From an uncultured Bacteroides sp. (GTDB lineage Bacteria; Bacteroidota; Bacteroidia; Bacteroidales; Bacteroidaceae): 54,267 nucleotides of DNA. The notes below the pieces were generated by a model. The model ran no database searches and was not told the DNA's origin. It saw only the letters and a list, made by a program, of their open reading frames with translations. The position numbers and the translations under genes were made by a program. Shown one piece after another: positions 28,554-36,751 of the stretch; positions within the stretch are counted from its first letter, which is position 1; the number at the start of each line of letters is the position of its first letter. Where the stretch lies: the NCBI GenBank assembly GCA_944322355.1, contig CALUOT010000011.1, positions 1 through 54,267 on the forward strand. The letters are read 5' to 3'.

Positions 28554-30746
28554 TTATATTTCCAACTGATTCTTCACCAACCGATAGTACTGTCCTCCTT
28601 GGGCTATGAGTTCCTCGTGCGTGCCTTCCTCGCTGATGCGGCCGTGGTCTATCACGACGATTTTGTCCGCATGGCGCACCGTGCTCAGGCGATGGGCCAC
28701 GACCACCGATGTCCTTCCCTGGAAGAATGCCTGCAAGTTCTCCATGATGCGCCGCTCGTTGTTCGCGTCCAGCGCATTGGTCGCTTCGTCGAAAAAGATG
28801 AAGGCCGGATCCTTGTATACCGCCCGGGCTATCAGGATACGCTGCTTCTGCCCCTGGCTCAGCCCATGCCCCTCGCTCCCTATCTTCGTGTCGTAGCCCA
28901 ACGGCAATTCGTTCACATAGTCATCAATGCAGGCCACGCGTGCCGCATGCCTCAGCCGTTCCCGGTCAATCCGTTCCACCCCCGGCGCAATGTTCCCCGC
29001 AATGGTGTCCGAGAAGATGAAACCGTCCTGCATCACCACCCCGCACTGCTTCCGCCACTCGCGCAGGCTGTACACGTCCAGCGGCTTCCCGTCCACCTGT
29101 ATCTGTCCCGAAGCCGGCGGGTAGAAGCCCAGCATCAGTTTCACCAACGTCGTCTTGCCGCTGCCGCTCATGCCCACAATGGCGGTCTGCTTGCCTGCCT
29201 CCACGTGCAGGTCGATGCCGTCCAGCGTAGGAATCTCCGACAGCGGGTCGTATCGGAAGCTCACCCGTTCCATCCGCAAGTCTGCCCCCGGCGGCACTTC
29301 GCGCAGCAGTTCCCGCGTGGGGTCTTCCTCGTCGGGTTTGTCGCGCACCTCGCTCAGGCGGTTCATGCTCAGCCGGGCGTCCTGCATGTCGCGGGCAAAC
29401 GTAATCAGTTCGTTCACCGGACTGTTCAGCTGGCCGATGATATACTGCACCGACACCATCATGCCCAGCGTCATGTCACCCTGCACCACCATGCCCGCCA
29501 CCAGTCCCGTGATAATCACGTTCTTCGTCTGGTTGATGAGCACCGCGCCCGAGTCCTGATACTGCCTGAGCGCCAGGCTCCGGATGTTCACCCGGAACAG
29601 CCGCGCCTGGATGCGTTCCCACTCCCACCGCTTCTGCCGCTCGCAGGCGTTCAGTTTGATTTCCTGCATCCCCGTCACCAGCTGCACCACGCTGCTCTGG
29701 TTCGCGCTCTGTTGGGCAAACCGCTTGTGGTCCAGTTCCGCCCGCTTCTTCATGAACAGCCACACGTAGCCCACGTACAGCGCACTGCCGCCCATGAAGA
29801 GGGCGAACACCAGCGGACTGTAAAGCAACAGCACCAGCCCGAACACCACGATGTTAAACGTAGAGAACACCACGCTCAGGCTGCTTCCCGTCAGGAAGTT
29901 CTGGATGCGCGTATGGTCGTTGATGCGTTGCAGGATGTCGCCCGTCATCTTCGTGTCGAAGTAGCTCATGGGCAGCTTCATCAGCTTGGCCAGAAAGTCC
30001 GAAATCAGGGCGATGTTGATGCGCGTACCTAAGTGCAGCAAGATCCAGCCCCGGATGAACTCCACCGCCGCGCTGCTGAAGGTCAGCGTCAGTTGCGCGA
30101 TGAGCACCAGCCAGATGAAGCCGATGTTCTGGTTGCCCACACCGAAATCCACCACGCTTTGTGTCAGGAAGGGTAACATCAGCTGAATCAGGCTGCCCAG
30201 CAACAGCCCCAACAGCAACTGCCCCACCAACTGCTTGTAAGGCCGCAGGTACGAGTACATAAAGGCGAACCCCTTCCGGTTCAACTCCCCCTCGTCGCCG
30301 TCGTCCTCCTGTGCAAAGAACTCCGGCGTCGGCTCCAGCAGCAGGGCTATGCCCGTATCTTCCCCGTTCTGCCGCGTACTGAGCCAGCACCGGCAGAACT
30401 CCTCCTTGGTATATTTCAGTTTCTCCGCCCCCGGGTCGGCCACCCATACATGCTTGTTGTCTAAGCGATACACCACCACGAAGTGCTGCTGGTTCCAGTG
30501 TACGATGCAGGGCAACGGTGCTTCCAGCAACTTCCCGTAATCCACCTGCACGCACATGCTCCGCAGACCAATGCGTTCCGCCGCTTCGCTGATGCCCAGC
30601 ATGGACACGCCCTCACGGGTGAGGAAGCTCTTTTCGCGCAGTCCTTCCAAAGAATAGCGTTTGCCATACCACGCGGCTATCATCCGCAGGCAGGTCGGCC
30701 CGCAGTCCATTTGGTCGTGTTGAGCGTAATGGGGGAATCTTTTCAT
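28554..30746 (-). CDS. C39-peptidase ABC exporter (PCAT) for double-glycine peptides
   Basis: 730 residues in one chain. The N-terminal C39 cysteine peptidase (1-135) has Gln9, Cys15 in MDCGPTC, His88 in QQHFVVVY and Asp104 in VADPG, a complete catalytic set. Six membrane helices follow (about 165-450), then an ABC ATPase with Walker A GMSGSGKTT (525-533), signature LSQGQ (629-633), Walker B FIFFDEATNALD and switch His685. Such proteins cut leader peptides after Gly-Gly and export the core. The likely substrate is the 68-residue precursor at 32359. The gene is strikingly GC-rich compared with the TlpA-like gene upstream. Confidence 0.95.
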   Translation of the reverse strand: MKRFPHYAQHDQMDCGPTCLRMIAAWYGKRYSLEGLREKSFLTREGVSMLGISEAAERIGLRSMCVQVDYGKLLEAPLPCIVHWNQQHFVVVYRLDNKHVWVADPGAEKLKYTKEEFCRCWLSTRQNGEDTGIALLLEPTPEFFAQEDDGDEGELNRKGFAFMYSYLRPYKQLVGQLLLGLLLGSLIQLMLPFLTQSVVDFGVGNQNIGFIWLVLIAQLTLTFSSAAVEFIRGWILLHLGTRINIALISDFLAKLMKLPMSYFDTKMTGDILQRINDHTRIQNFLTGSSLSVVFSTFNIVVFGLVLLLYSPLVFALFMGGSALYVGYVWLFMKKRAELDHKRFAQQSANQSSVVQLVTGMQEIKLNACERQKRWEWERIQARLFRVNIRSLALRQYQDSGAVLINQTKNVIITGLVAGMVVQGDMTLGMMVSVQYIIGQLNSPVNELITFARDMQDARLSMNRLSEVRDKPDEEDPTRELLREVPPGADLRMERVSFRYDPLSEIPTLDGIDLHVEAGKQTAIVGMSGSGKTTLVKLMLGFYPPASGQIQVDGKPLDVYSLREWRKQCGVVMQDGFIFSDTIAGNIAPGVERIDRERLRHAARVACIDDYVNELPLGYDTKIGSEGHGLSQGQKQRILIARAVYKDPAFIFFDEATNALDANNERRIMENLQAFFQGRTSVVVAHRLSTVRHADKIVVIDHGRISEEGTHEELIAQGGQYYRLVKNQLEI

Positions 30747-30784
30747 TATAGAAACTATACTTTAAATAACGAACCGTATGAATA

Positions 30785-32266
30785 TCAATCGTTCTTAGAA
30801 CTATTTTTCAGTAATTTATCTAATTCATCTTTCAATAAAGCAAGCTCACTGGGACGCGGCAGATTTCTATGAAGAATAGTTCCGTCCGGAGCTATCAAAG
30901 CATAGCGAGGTATCTCATAGGCATCCGGGCCATAAATACGTAGCTTAATATCCTCCTCCAATGCCGAAGAAGCCCGTAAATGATATCCGGTAAGTTGATA
31001 ATGATCAACCAGCTTCTTCCAAGCAGTTTCCTGCTTTTCTTTATCGATTGAAATATAAAGAGGAATCACATTTGGATATTGTTCTAATAGTTGGTACACT
31101 TCTTTACTATGACTTAATTCTGCCCTACAAGGCATGCACCAAGTGGCCCACAAATCCACAAATAGATATTTGCCGATATACTCCGGGATATGTGCCAATT
31201 CAACCATTGTTTTAGGTTGTCCTCCTATATAGATGATGTCGCCTTCTACACGTTTCCCATCCACATTTTCATCCTCTTTCACTTGACTGTTTAGTATAAA
31301 TATATATGGACTTTGTGGAAATCGTTCGTTGAAGAAACGTTTTAAGGTCGGTAAGTCTATTTCTTTGGATTTGTATTTTAACTCTGTCATGCAAGCACTT
31401 CCCAACAAAGCTGCCTGTATGGGATGAGGAGCTTGCAAATAAACCCCATAAGGACCAAACGCTTTCATGTCATAGCCCAGTGCTTCGATTGGTTGATTGC
31501 CATAATAGAAGTATAAGTATTGAGGAATGTAAAGCGTACAGTAATTAAACTTTATCAAGTCATAGTCAGTTATAGGATGTTTCTGATATATACTGTCGGT
31601 TATATACATGATGATAGCACTGTCTTTCGCAGCTATTATCCGGTATCTTTGATTTTTCAATAATGTGGTCATTCGTTCCGCAATGTAACCATTCAGTAAC
31701 ATCTCAATATTTTTAGAGAGCTTCTCGTAAAAAATATCCTTTATCGTTTTTTCCTGTTGCAAATGTTGTAATTTTGCCAATTGAGGATTTATGATACTTT
31801 CATTTATTATAGGAGTAATTGAGCGGATAGAACGCTGATGATTGATATACTCTTCAAAATAAGCATCTATCGTATTTAAATATTTAAGACGATGTCCTAC
31901 AGAAGTAAATTCATCATAAAAAAATTGCAGACCTGTAGCGTTATTTCCTTCAAAACGAATTCCTTGTGATGAAACGTAAACTGTTATATCATCGTGTGGA
32001 AACAATAACAATTCACAGTCTTGACCATTGGAAAATGCACAATGAATCATTTCCCAATTTTGAAAACCACCGAAAATCATCGTTTCTATTTTTCCGGACT
32101 TCAATGACATCTCCATCGAAATAGCTTTGTTATTGTAACCATTATCCATAGTCCTATAAAAGATAACATCCACATCTTTGTCCGAAATGAAAAAGACCCT
32201 TGCGTTTTGTGCTGTAACCACAATTGTACAACAACAAAACAAAATTGTTAAAATAAAATATCTCAT
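30785..32266 (-). CDS. TlpA-like thioredoxin-fold lipid/periplasm protein of the peptide cluster
   Basis: 493 residues with a signal peptide (MRYFILTILFCCCTIVVTA) and export site near 20. The first 340 residues are not recognised and include a helical stretch (about 120-225). The last 130 residues form a TlpA-type thioredoxin with active site WATWCMPCR (CxxC at 377-380) and the cis-Pro region EIPRYALIAPDGTI. It probably reduces or isomerises disulfides in the periplasm. It sits between the precursor peptide gene and the exporter and is AT-rich, about one-third G+C in 31801-31860, like the peptide gene. A role as dedicated partner or immunity protein for the peptide is possible but unproven. 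Confidence 0.85.
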   Translation of the reverse strand: MRYFILTILFCCCTIVVTAQNARVFFISDKDVDVIFYRTMDNGYNNKAISMEMSLKSGKIETMIFGGFQNWEMIHCAFSNGQDCELLLFPHDDITVYVSSQGIRFEGNNATGLQFFYDEFTSVGHRLKYLNTIDAYFEEYINHQRSIRSITPIINESIINPQLAKLQHLQQEKTIKDIFYEKLSKNIEMLLNGYIAERMTTLLKNQRYRIIAAKDSAIIMYITDSIYQKHPITDYDLIKFNYCTLYIPQYLYFYYGNQPIEALGYDMKAFGPYGVYLQAPHPIQAALLGSACMTELKYKSKEIDLPTLKRFFNERFPQSPYIFILNSQVKEDENVDGKRVEGDIIYIGGQPKTMVELAHIPEYIGKYLFVDLWATWCMPCRAELSHSKEVYQLLEQYPNVIPLYISIDKEKQETAWKKLVDHYQLTGYHLRASSALEEDIKLRIYGPDAYEIPRYALIAPDGTILHRNLPRPSELALLKDELDKLLKNSSKND

Positions 32267-32282
32267 AATCTAACCGCTATTT

Positions 32283-32336
32283 ATAAAAAAGGGAAAAGGA
32301 AGTGAGCGGTATGAAAATTAAGTATCATACGCACAC
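32283..32336 (-). terminator. Terminator-like hairpin between peptide and TlpA-like gene
   Basis: On the minus strand GTGTGCGTATGA pairs with TCATACCGCTCAC (one bulge, one mismatch) around a 10-base loop, followed by a pyrimidine tract ending CCCTTTTTTATA. It begins about 20 bases after the peptide stop and would set the peptide mRNA apart from downstream genes. Confidence 0.6.
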
Positions 32337-32358
32337 CTCCTTATCAAGCATTTGATGG

Positions 32359-32565
32359 TTAACTAATTTCGTTACAGCTGTAGCCAACGTCTTTACATTC
32401 TGTCTTCATTTTGGCATTAAGAATTTCCAAACTTTCCGCTGAAACCGGAAATGCTAGTTGACCACCACTAGTATGACACATGCATATGAATGTACTAGTT
32501 GCACCGCCTTTAACTTGATTCATTTTACTTTTTCCAATTTGAAATTTTGCTAAATCTGTATTCAT
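32359..32565 (-). CDS. Double-glycine leader peptide precursor, bacteriocin-like
   Basis: 68 residues. The leader MNTDLAKFQIGKSKMNQVKG ends at Gly20-Gly21 and fits the Bacteroidales double-glycine type (hydrophobic residues before GG, plus K-M-N-Q-V-K). The predicted core is 47 residues with four Cys at 28, 30, 57 and 64, a Thr/Ser-rich start, and a helical middle (SAESLEILNAKMK). Four Cys beside a VKOR fusion, a TlpA-like protein and a C39 exporter point to a secreted disulfide-bonded peptide. Bacteroidetocins are a known Bacteroidales toxin class of this general kind; membership is not established here. Activity could equally be signalling. Confidence 0.82.
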   Translation of the reverse strand: MNTDLAKFQIGKSKMNQVKGGATSTFICMCHTSGGQLAFPVSAESLEILNAKMKTECKDVGYSCNEIS

Positions 32566-32667
32566 TATCTGAAAGATTTTTTAGTTATAAAATTATTTAC
32601 TTTCCGACTTTTTTAAGGCTGAAGTCCGGTAACAGCCACTTGTTTTTGCGCAATTAACAAATATCTT

Positions 32668-34167
32668 CTATGTACATACATACTTCAAATCTCCTATCTC
32701 ATAGACTTCCGGCAGATAATGACTTTCTATCAGCACCGAAGGGGTACGGGTCAATTGTTGCCGGGCTGCATAGACTTGCAGACGTTTCCAACGCTCGATG
32801 TCCTCTTCATGGGGCATCACTGCATCCGATGGTAATTTACCCGTCTCAAACCAAGCGGTCAATAAGCTGAAAGCCGCTTCCCAACCTGCCGTGCGATAGG
32901 TAGCCATCACCGTCTGTGCCACTTGCTGTCCCTTCCGGTCGCGCGGGAAGGTAAGCAACGCCAAGGATACAGGCATCTTGGCTGCCAATTCCGCCACTTG
33001 CGGGTGAACCCGGGCACAGTTGCCACACGAGGGGTTGGTCACCACTAGGATGCCATTACCTTCCGTCACGGGGTTGTGCAGGCAGAGCTCCCGGTCCGGT
33101 AAGGCTTCCAAGCGGGGTTGCTGCCTAAGCAAGGCTTGAAATGCTTCGGGCTGGAGCAGACCGCCGAAGCGAGCCCGCCGTTGCCGGAGTTCCCGGTCGA
33201 TCTTCAGACAGCTTCGTACTTGCCACCCCACCAAGCCCCAAAGAGCAGCTGAAAGAGCCAGAGCGAGGAAGGCAGGAAGCGTCGGAACCATCAGACCGCC
33301 CGCGACATAGAGCCCATACAATGCCACCGTATTCAACCAAACCACCAAACAAATGACCAGACAAAGCATACATCCTTTCTTGATGATGAATCCTTGATAC
33401 ACTATCGAATAGACCGTAAAGGCCAAGGCACCGATACCCATCCCCAGCGCAAGCGGCAGGAAATCGTGCGGACGAAGCAGGGCAAACGTCCCCATCGTAC
33501 CGAAATAGAACCCGCTCCACTCACCCAAATCCAGCCCCAACAGGCGGGCGCCCCGCGAACGAAGCACGGTGTTGCAGTCCACCGTCCGGCCGATGTGGCA
33601 GAAGCGGTGCAGGAAGCGGTCGTCCACCCACTCCTTGTAGAGCACGGCGGCAGAAGCGAAAAGCCCGACACACAGCATGGCAAGGTAAAAGCGAAGTTCG
33701 CTCGCTGCTCCCCACAGCACCAACGCCGTAAGCAAGAGACCTATCCCCAGCAATCGGTGGTTTCGGACGGCTTCGCTCCCATTCCTCAACCCGCACCAGC
33801 GGACGTGTCGGGTGTCGGCCGTTGTTTCCCCCACCAGTATGCCGCCCGTCCACTGTTGCAGGAAAGCTTCCCGGCTGACGGTCAACCGTTTGCCTTCAGC
33901 GTACACCGTCAGTTGCTTCGCTTCCTTCCGTTCCACCAAGCAGAAGGGTTCTTTCTCGTTGCGGGTCACCGCTATGAAAGGAGCTTCCACTTGGTCGAGG
34001 TAGTCCGGCGGCAGTTGATAGGCGGCGTTCCGCACGCCCAGTGCATCCAGTGCGTCGCTCAGTCCCCGCAGGCTGTTGCCCAACGGGTGGTCCAGCAAAC
34101 GGCGCACCGTGCCCCGGTCTACGCGGACAGCAAGCATCCGCAAGTATCGATAGAGTAAAGAAACCAT
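32668..34167 (-). CDS. VKOR-thioredoxin fusion with a degenerate C39-like N-terminus
   Basis: 499 residues. Residues 1-120 resemble a C39 peptidase domain in order and length (RGLSDALDALGVRNAAYQLP, FIAVTRNEKEPFCLVE) but the catalytic Cys is absent. A VKOR membrane domain follows (about 135-315): loop cysteines C190 and C198 (RFCHIGRTVDCNTV) and the quinone-side CxxC in KKGCMLCLV (266-269). The C-terminal thioredoxin fold has NPSCGNCARVHP (CxxC 381-384). VKOR proteins oxidise such a thioredoxin partner with quinones to form disulfides outside the cytosol. The inactive C39 part may bind leader peptides (inference). The gene is GC-rich and starts 57 bases after the DUF3244 stop. Confidence 0.88.
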   Translation of the reverse strand: MVSLLYRYLRMLAVRVDRGTVRRLLDHPLGNSLRGLSDALDALGVRNAAYQLPPDYLDQVEAPFIAVTRNEKEPFCLVERKEAKQLTVYAEGKRLTVSREAFLQQWTGGILVGETTADTRHVRWCGLRNGSEAVRNHRLLGIGLLLTALVLWGAASELRFYLAMLCVGLFASAAVLYKEWVDDRFLHRFCHIGRTVDCNTVLRSRGARLLGLDLGEWSGFYFGTMGTFALLRPHDFLPLALGMGIGALAFTVYSIVYQGFIIKKGCMLCLVICLVVWLNTVALYGLYVAGGLMVPTLPAFLALALSAALWGLVGWQVRSCLKIDRELRQRRARFGGLLQPEAFQALLRQQPRLEALPDRELCLHNPVTEGNGILVVTNPSCGNCARVHPQVAELAAKMPVSLALLTFPRDRKGQQVAQTVMATYRTAGWEAAFSLLTAWFETGKLPSDAVMPHEEDIERWKRLQVYAARQQLTRTPSVLIESHYLPEVYEIGDLKYVCT

Positions 34168-34170
34168 TTT

Positions 34171-34205
34171 AATGAAGAATGAAGAATTAAAAATGAAGAA
34201 TTCTT
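34171..34205 (-). repeat. AT-rich ATGAAGAA-type repeat before the VKOR gene
   Basis: Tandem ATGAAGAAT-GAAGAATTAAAA-ATGAAGAATTCTT fills the 57-base gap upstream of the VKOR start. It is related to tracts at 28408 and 37322. Confidence 0.65.
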
Positions 34206-34224
34206 CTGTTTAATCCTCTATAAC

Positions 34225-34605
34225 TTACAACCGGAACTTCCCTTGCAGCCACAGTCCGCCCGCTATTACATCTATTTGGTACTGCCCCTTGCCGCAGGCA
34301 TTTAAGTCAATCACCATGCTACCGGCTCCGGCTTGCGAATACACTTCCTCACCCGTAGTTATACGACGAACAGTCACCGTGGCACCTTCCGGCAGTTCGC
34401 TTAAGTCCACAGTCACTATCTTATTAGATAAGGTGGCGTAAACGATGGGCTGGAAGAGGGAGAACGCCGAGGGTTCAGCACCTTTAATAAGTATAAAATC
34501 TATTGTGTAGTCTTCTTCCTCCGTACCACCTTCTGCATAAGCTACCTGACTACTACCGAAAGCAAACAAGATTGCTAAGATTAAAACGAATTTCTGCATT
34601 TTCAT
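34225..34605 (-). CDS. Small secreted DUF3244-type protein
   Basis: 126 residues from the ATG at 34605. An upstream in-frame ATG at 34665 adds a polar leader and overlaps the promoter-like element at 34663-34670, so it was not used. The start MKMQKFVLILAILFAFGSSQ is a signal peptide ending near Val-Ala-Tyr-Ala. The mature part is beta-rich with VTVRRITTGEEVYSQ and ends GQYQIDVIAGGLWLQGKFRL, the pattern of DUF3244 proteins that resemble secreted C-terminal beta-sandwich domains. Its role is unknown. It is the first gene behind the 11-bp repeat block, so it may be a direct target of the regulator upstream. Confidence 0.75.
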   Translation of the reverse strand: MKMQKFVLILAILFAFGSSQVAYAEGGTEEEDYTIDFILIKGAEPSAFSLFQPIVYATLSNKIVTVDLSELPEGATVTVRRITTGEEVYSQAGAGSMVIDLNACGKGQYQIDVIAGGLWLQGKFRL

Positions 34606-34662
34606 AACTGTTATTTTTGGTTGTTTTTCTGCTGCGAAATTCAGGTTTTTATCGACAAGTTC

Positions 34663-34670
34663 CAAAAGAA
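34663..34670 (-). promoter_or_regulatory. Possible -7 box for DUF3244 and the peptide cluster
   Basis: TTCTTTTG on the minus strand matches five of six fixed TAnnTTTG positions, 58 bases before the ATG and just downstream of the 11-bp repeats. Confidence 0.4.
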
Positions 34671-34743
34671 CAGGTGTAGAATTTAGTGTGGAATTTTTGT
34701 ATTCTACCCCATTCTACACCTATTCTACACCTATTCTACACCC
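34671..34743 (-). promoter_or_regulatory. Iterated AGGTGTAGAAT sites upstream of the peptide cluster
   Basis: On the + strand ATTCTACACCT or a close form starts at 34711, 34722 and 34733, 11 bases apart, with a partial ATTCTACCCC at 34701. AGGTGTAGAAT lies in the opposite orientation at 34672-34682, with a GTGTGGAAT between. The block sits between the regulator stop (34757) and the DUF3244 -7 box. Confidence 0.7.
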
Positions 34744-34756
34744 GGCAAAAAGTGCT

Positions 34757-36451
34757 CTACACCTGCTTACAGGCTTCTCTAATCATAGCAATGTTGTCTT
34801 CCGTATCCGGCAGTCCCATTTTCTGCTTCCGGATAGCTCTGAGTTTTTTGTAAATGGCATCCCGCGTCCTGTTCATGACGCAGGCTATCTCCGGAATGGT
34901 CATGCCTGCCAAGCACAGACAAAGTGGAAAGATATCCTTGGGCTTTAGCAAGGGGTAGTTGGCTTGCAGGCGTTCGGTATATCCCGGAATGAGGCCATTG
35001 ACCTCTTCCAAGAACGCTTTTTGCTCCCTTTCATCGAAAGATTCCAGCGGATTCTTTCCGGGATGCTCATGCTGATACTGTATCATCCGTTCCATCTTGC
35101 GGTAAGAAGCAGTCGTCCGGATAGACCGGCTAAAGTGTTCGAAGATTTCTTCCGGGGTTTTCTCCGGTTCGGCATTCCGCTCTTCCGTAGGTATTTCTTC
35201 AGCAGGAACATCCACGACTATGCTTTCGGATTCGATGACCGAAGGCAACAACAGCCAGGGAGATACCAAATCCTCCCGTACCTCTTGATAAAGGACTACA
35301 TATCTCTTTCTCCGCAACCGGATAAAAGCGATGATTCCGCTTGTAACTAATACAATAAAAAGACCTATACACCACTCCAAATAATTTCGGTATCGCTGCA
35401 ACAGTGTATGGCCTTGCTTGATTTCGAAGTTTTTGCGAGCGACTATAATCTCATCTTTCTGTATATTCCGCTTGGCTTCCTGTTGATATTTGGAGGCCGA
35501 ATCTTTCAGTTGCAAAGCCAACTCCCAATTCTTTCTTCTTTTAGCAATTTCAGATAACTGCGAGAATGCGACATGTTTAATTTCAGGAGACGAAGAATGC
35601 AAACATTGCTTATAATAAAAAGAAGCGGAATCCATTGGGCCAAATTGATAAAAAGTATTAGCCAAGATACATTGTGCCCGGCGTAAGCCCGACGTATCTA
35701 TCCGGCAAAGCTCGACAGCCCGGCGGGCATAATAAATGGCAGAATCCGGCTGCTGTAAGAGCCGGTATAACAGGCTGAGAGACATGGCTATCGACTTTCT
35801 TTTCGACTCAGAACCCTTATGAATAGGGTAGGCTTCCAACAAAAGTCGCTTGGCCCGCGGATAGTATGCCTTCCCCAATTCCATCAGATACATGCTTTGC
35901 CGGGTCAAAGCTTCGGCCAACATCGCGGAATCATGAGCCAGGCGGGCCATTTGCTCTGCCAAATGATATAGGGAATCCGCCTCGACCTCCATATCGTTGG
36001 TTTGATACAGATAGCCCATATTGCCATAGATGCGCCCCAACAGTTTGGAATCTTCTGCCTTATGAGCATAACGTTCGCTCGTAAGGAAAGCGGTCGTAGC
36101 CACATCTTTCCGACCTAAACTGTTGTTAACGATACCTAAGCCATAGTAGGCTCTGGCCAACATGGATTCATTTCCTTGTGCTTGGTAATAGTCCACCAAC
36201 GCACGAATCACCGAATCATTCGGTTGCTTTTTCCCGTTCCGGCATTCCGCCTCCAAAGTCAGCAAGGCATGTCGCGCTCGGTCAGCCGAATCCAGCTTGT
36301 CGGGCGGAATACCGTATAGAATGGTCAAGGCACTGTCCGGACGGATATAGAGCAGGCTGTCCGCCGCTGCCATCAAGCGGGGATAGTCGGGGTGCGTGCA
36401 GGCACTCAGCCCGGCAAAGAGTAATAGAAAGAGATAAAGCAGTTTGCGCAT
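34757..36451 (-). CDS. Membrane-spanning TPR-HTH regulator with lipoprotein-type signal
   Basis: 564 residues from the ATG at 36451; the longer frame to 36499 would place its start upstream of the -7 box at 36473-36480. The N-terminus MRKLLYLFLLLFAGLSAC ends in a lipobox with Cys18. TPR-like helical repeats span about 25-330, one membrane helix lies near 361-378 (CIGLFIVLVTSGIIAFIRL), and the C-terminus (504-544) is a sigma-region-4/LuxR-like helix-turn-helix (CLAGMTIPEIACVMNRTRDA). The TPR part is probably periplasmic and the HTH cytosolic, giving one-component transmembrane regulation. It heads the peptide cluster and likely binds the repeats at 34671-34743. Confidence 0.88.
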   Translation of the reverse strand: MRKLLYLFLLLFAGLSACTHPDYPRLMAAADSLLYIRPDSALTILYGIPPDKLDSADRARHALLTLEAECRNGKKQPNDSVIRALVDYYQAQGNESMLARAYYGLGIVNNSLGRKDVATTAFLTSERYAHKAEDSKLLGRIYGNMGYLYQTNDMEVEADSLYHLAEQMARLAHDSAMLAEALTRQSMYLMELGKAYYPRAKRLLLEAYPIHKGSESKRKSIAMSLSLLYRLLQQPDSAIYYARRAVELCRIDTSGLRRAQCILANTFYQFGPMDSASFYYKQCLHSSSPEIKHVAFSQLSEIAKRRKNWELALQLKDSASKYQQEAKRNIQKDEIIVARKNFEIKQGHTLLQRYRNYLEWCIGLFIVLVTSGIIAFIRLRRKRYVVLYQEVREDLVSPWLLLPSVIESESIVVDVPAEEIPTEERNAEPEKTPEEIFEHFSRSIRTTASYRKMERMIQYQHEHPGKNPLESFDEREQKAFLEEVNGLIPGYTERLQANYPLLKPKDIFPLCLCLAGMTIPEIACVMNRTRDAIYKKLRAIRKQKMGLPDTEDNIAMIREACKQV

Positions 36452-36472
36452 GCTCGTTTCTTTATTTGCCTG

Positions 36473-36480
36473 CAAAGATA
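36473..36480 (-). promoter_or_regulatory. -7 box for the TPR-HTH regulator
   Basis: TATCTTTG on the minus strand, a full TAnnTTTG match, 21 bases upstream of the ATG at 36451. It decides the start. Confidence 0.7.
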
Positions 36481-36751
36481 AAAAGAGTTTCCGAAACATC
36501 GTGCTCCATCCGGCAAAGGAGATAGATATTTACACCCAAAAGGACAAATAGAACGCAGGTAGAAATGAGGTTCCTACCCTAATCCCCGAAGGTTATCTTG
36601 CACTGACGTCACGAGAAGTATACATAAAAAGGGGAATAATACCTCATAAGCCGGAGCAGTGGCAAACAGAGAAGAATGATAAAAATAATTTTCAAAAAGG
36701 GTGAAGCGATTCATCGTGTTTCTACCCTTCTTTTTTATTTTCTTGCAAACT

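Noticed and set aside
28599-30032. 477-codon open frame on the plus strand
   Set aside because: It is antisense to the exporter gene, which has complete C39 and ABC motifs; long open frames on the opposite strand are expected in GC-rich DNA, and its product is His/Arg/Gln-rich without any family pattern.
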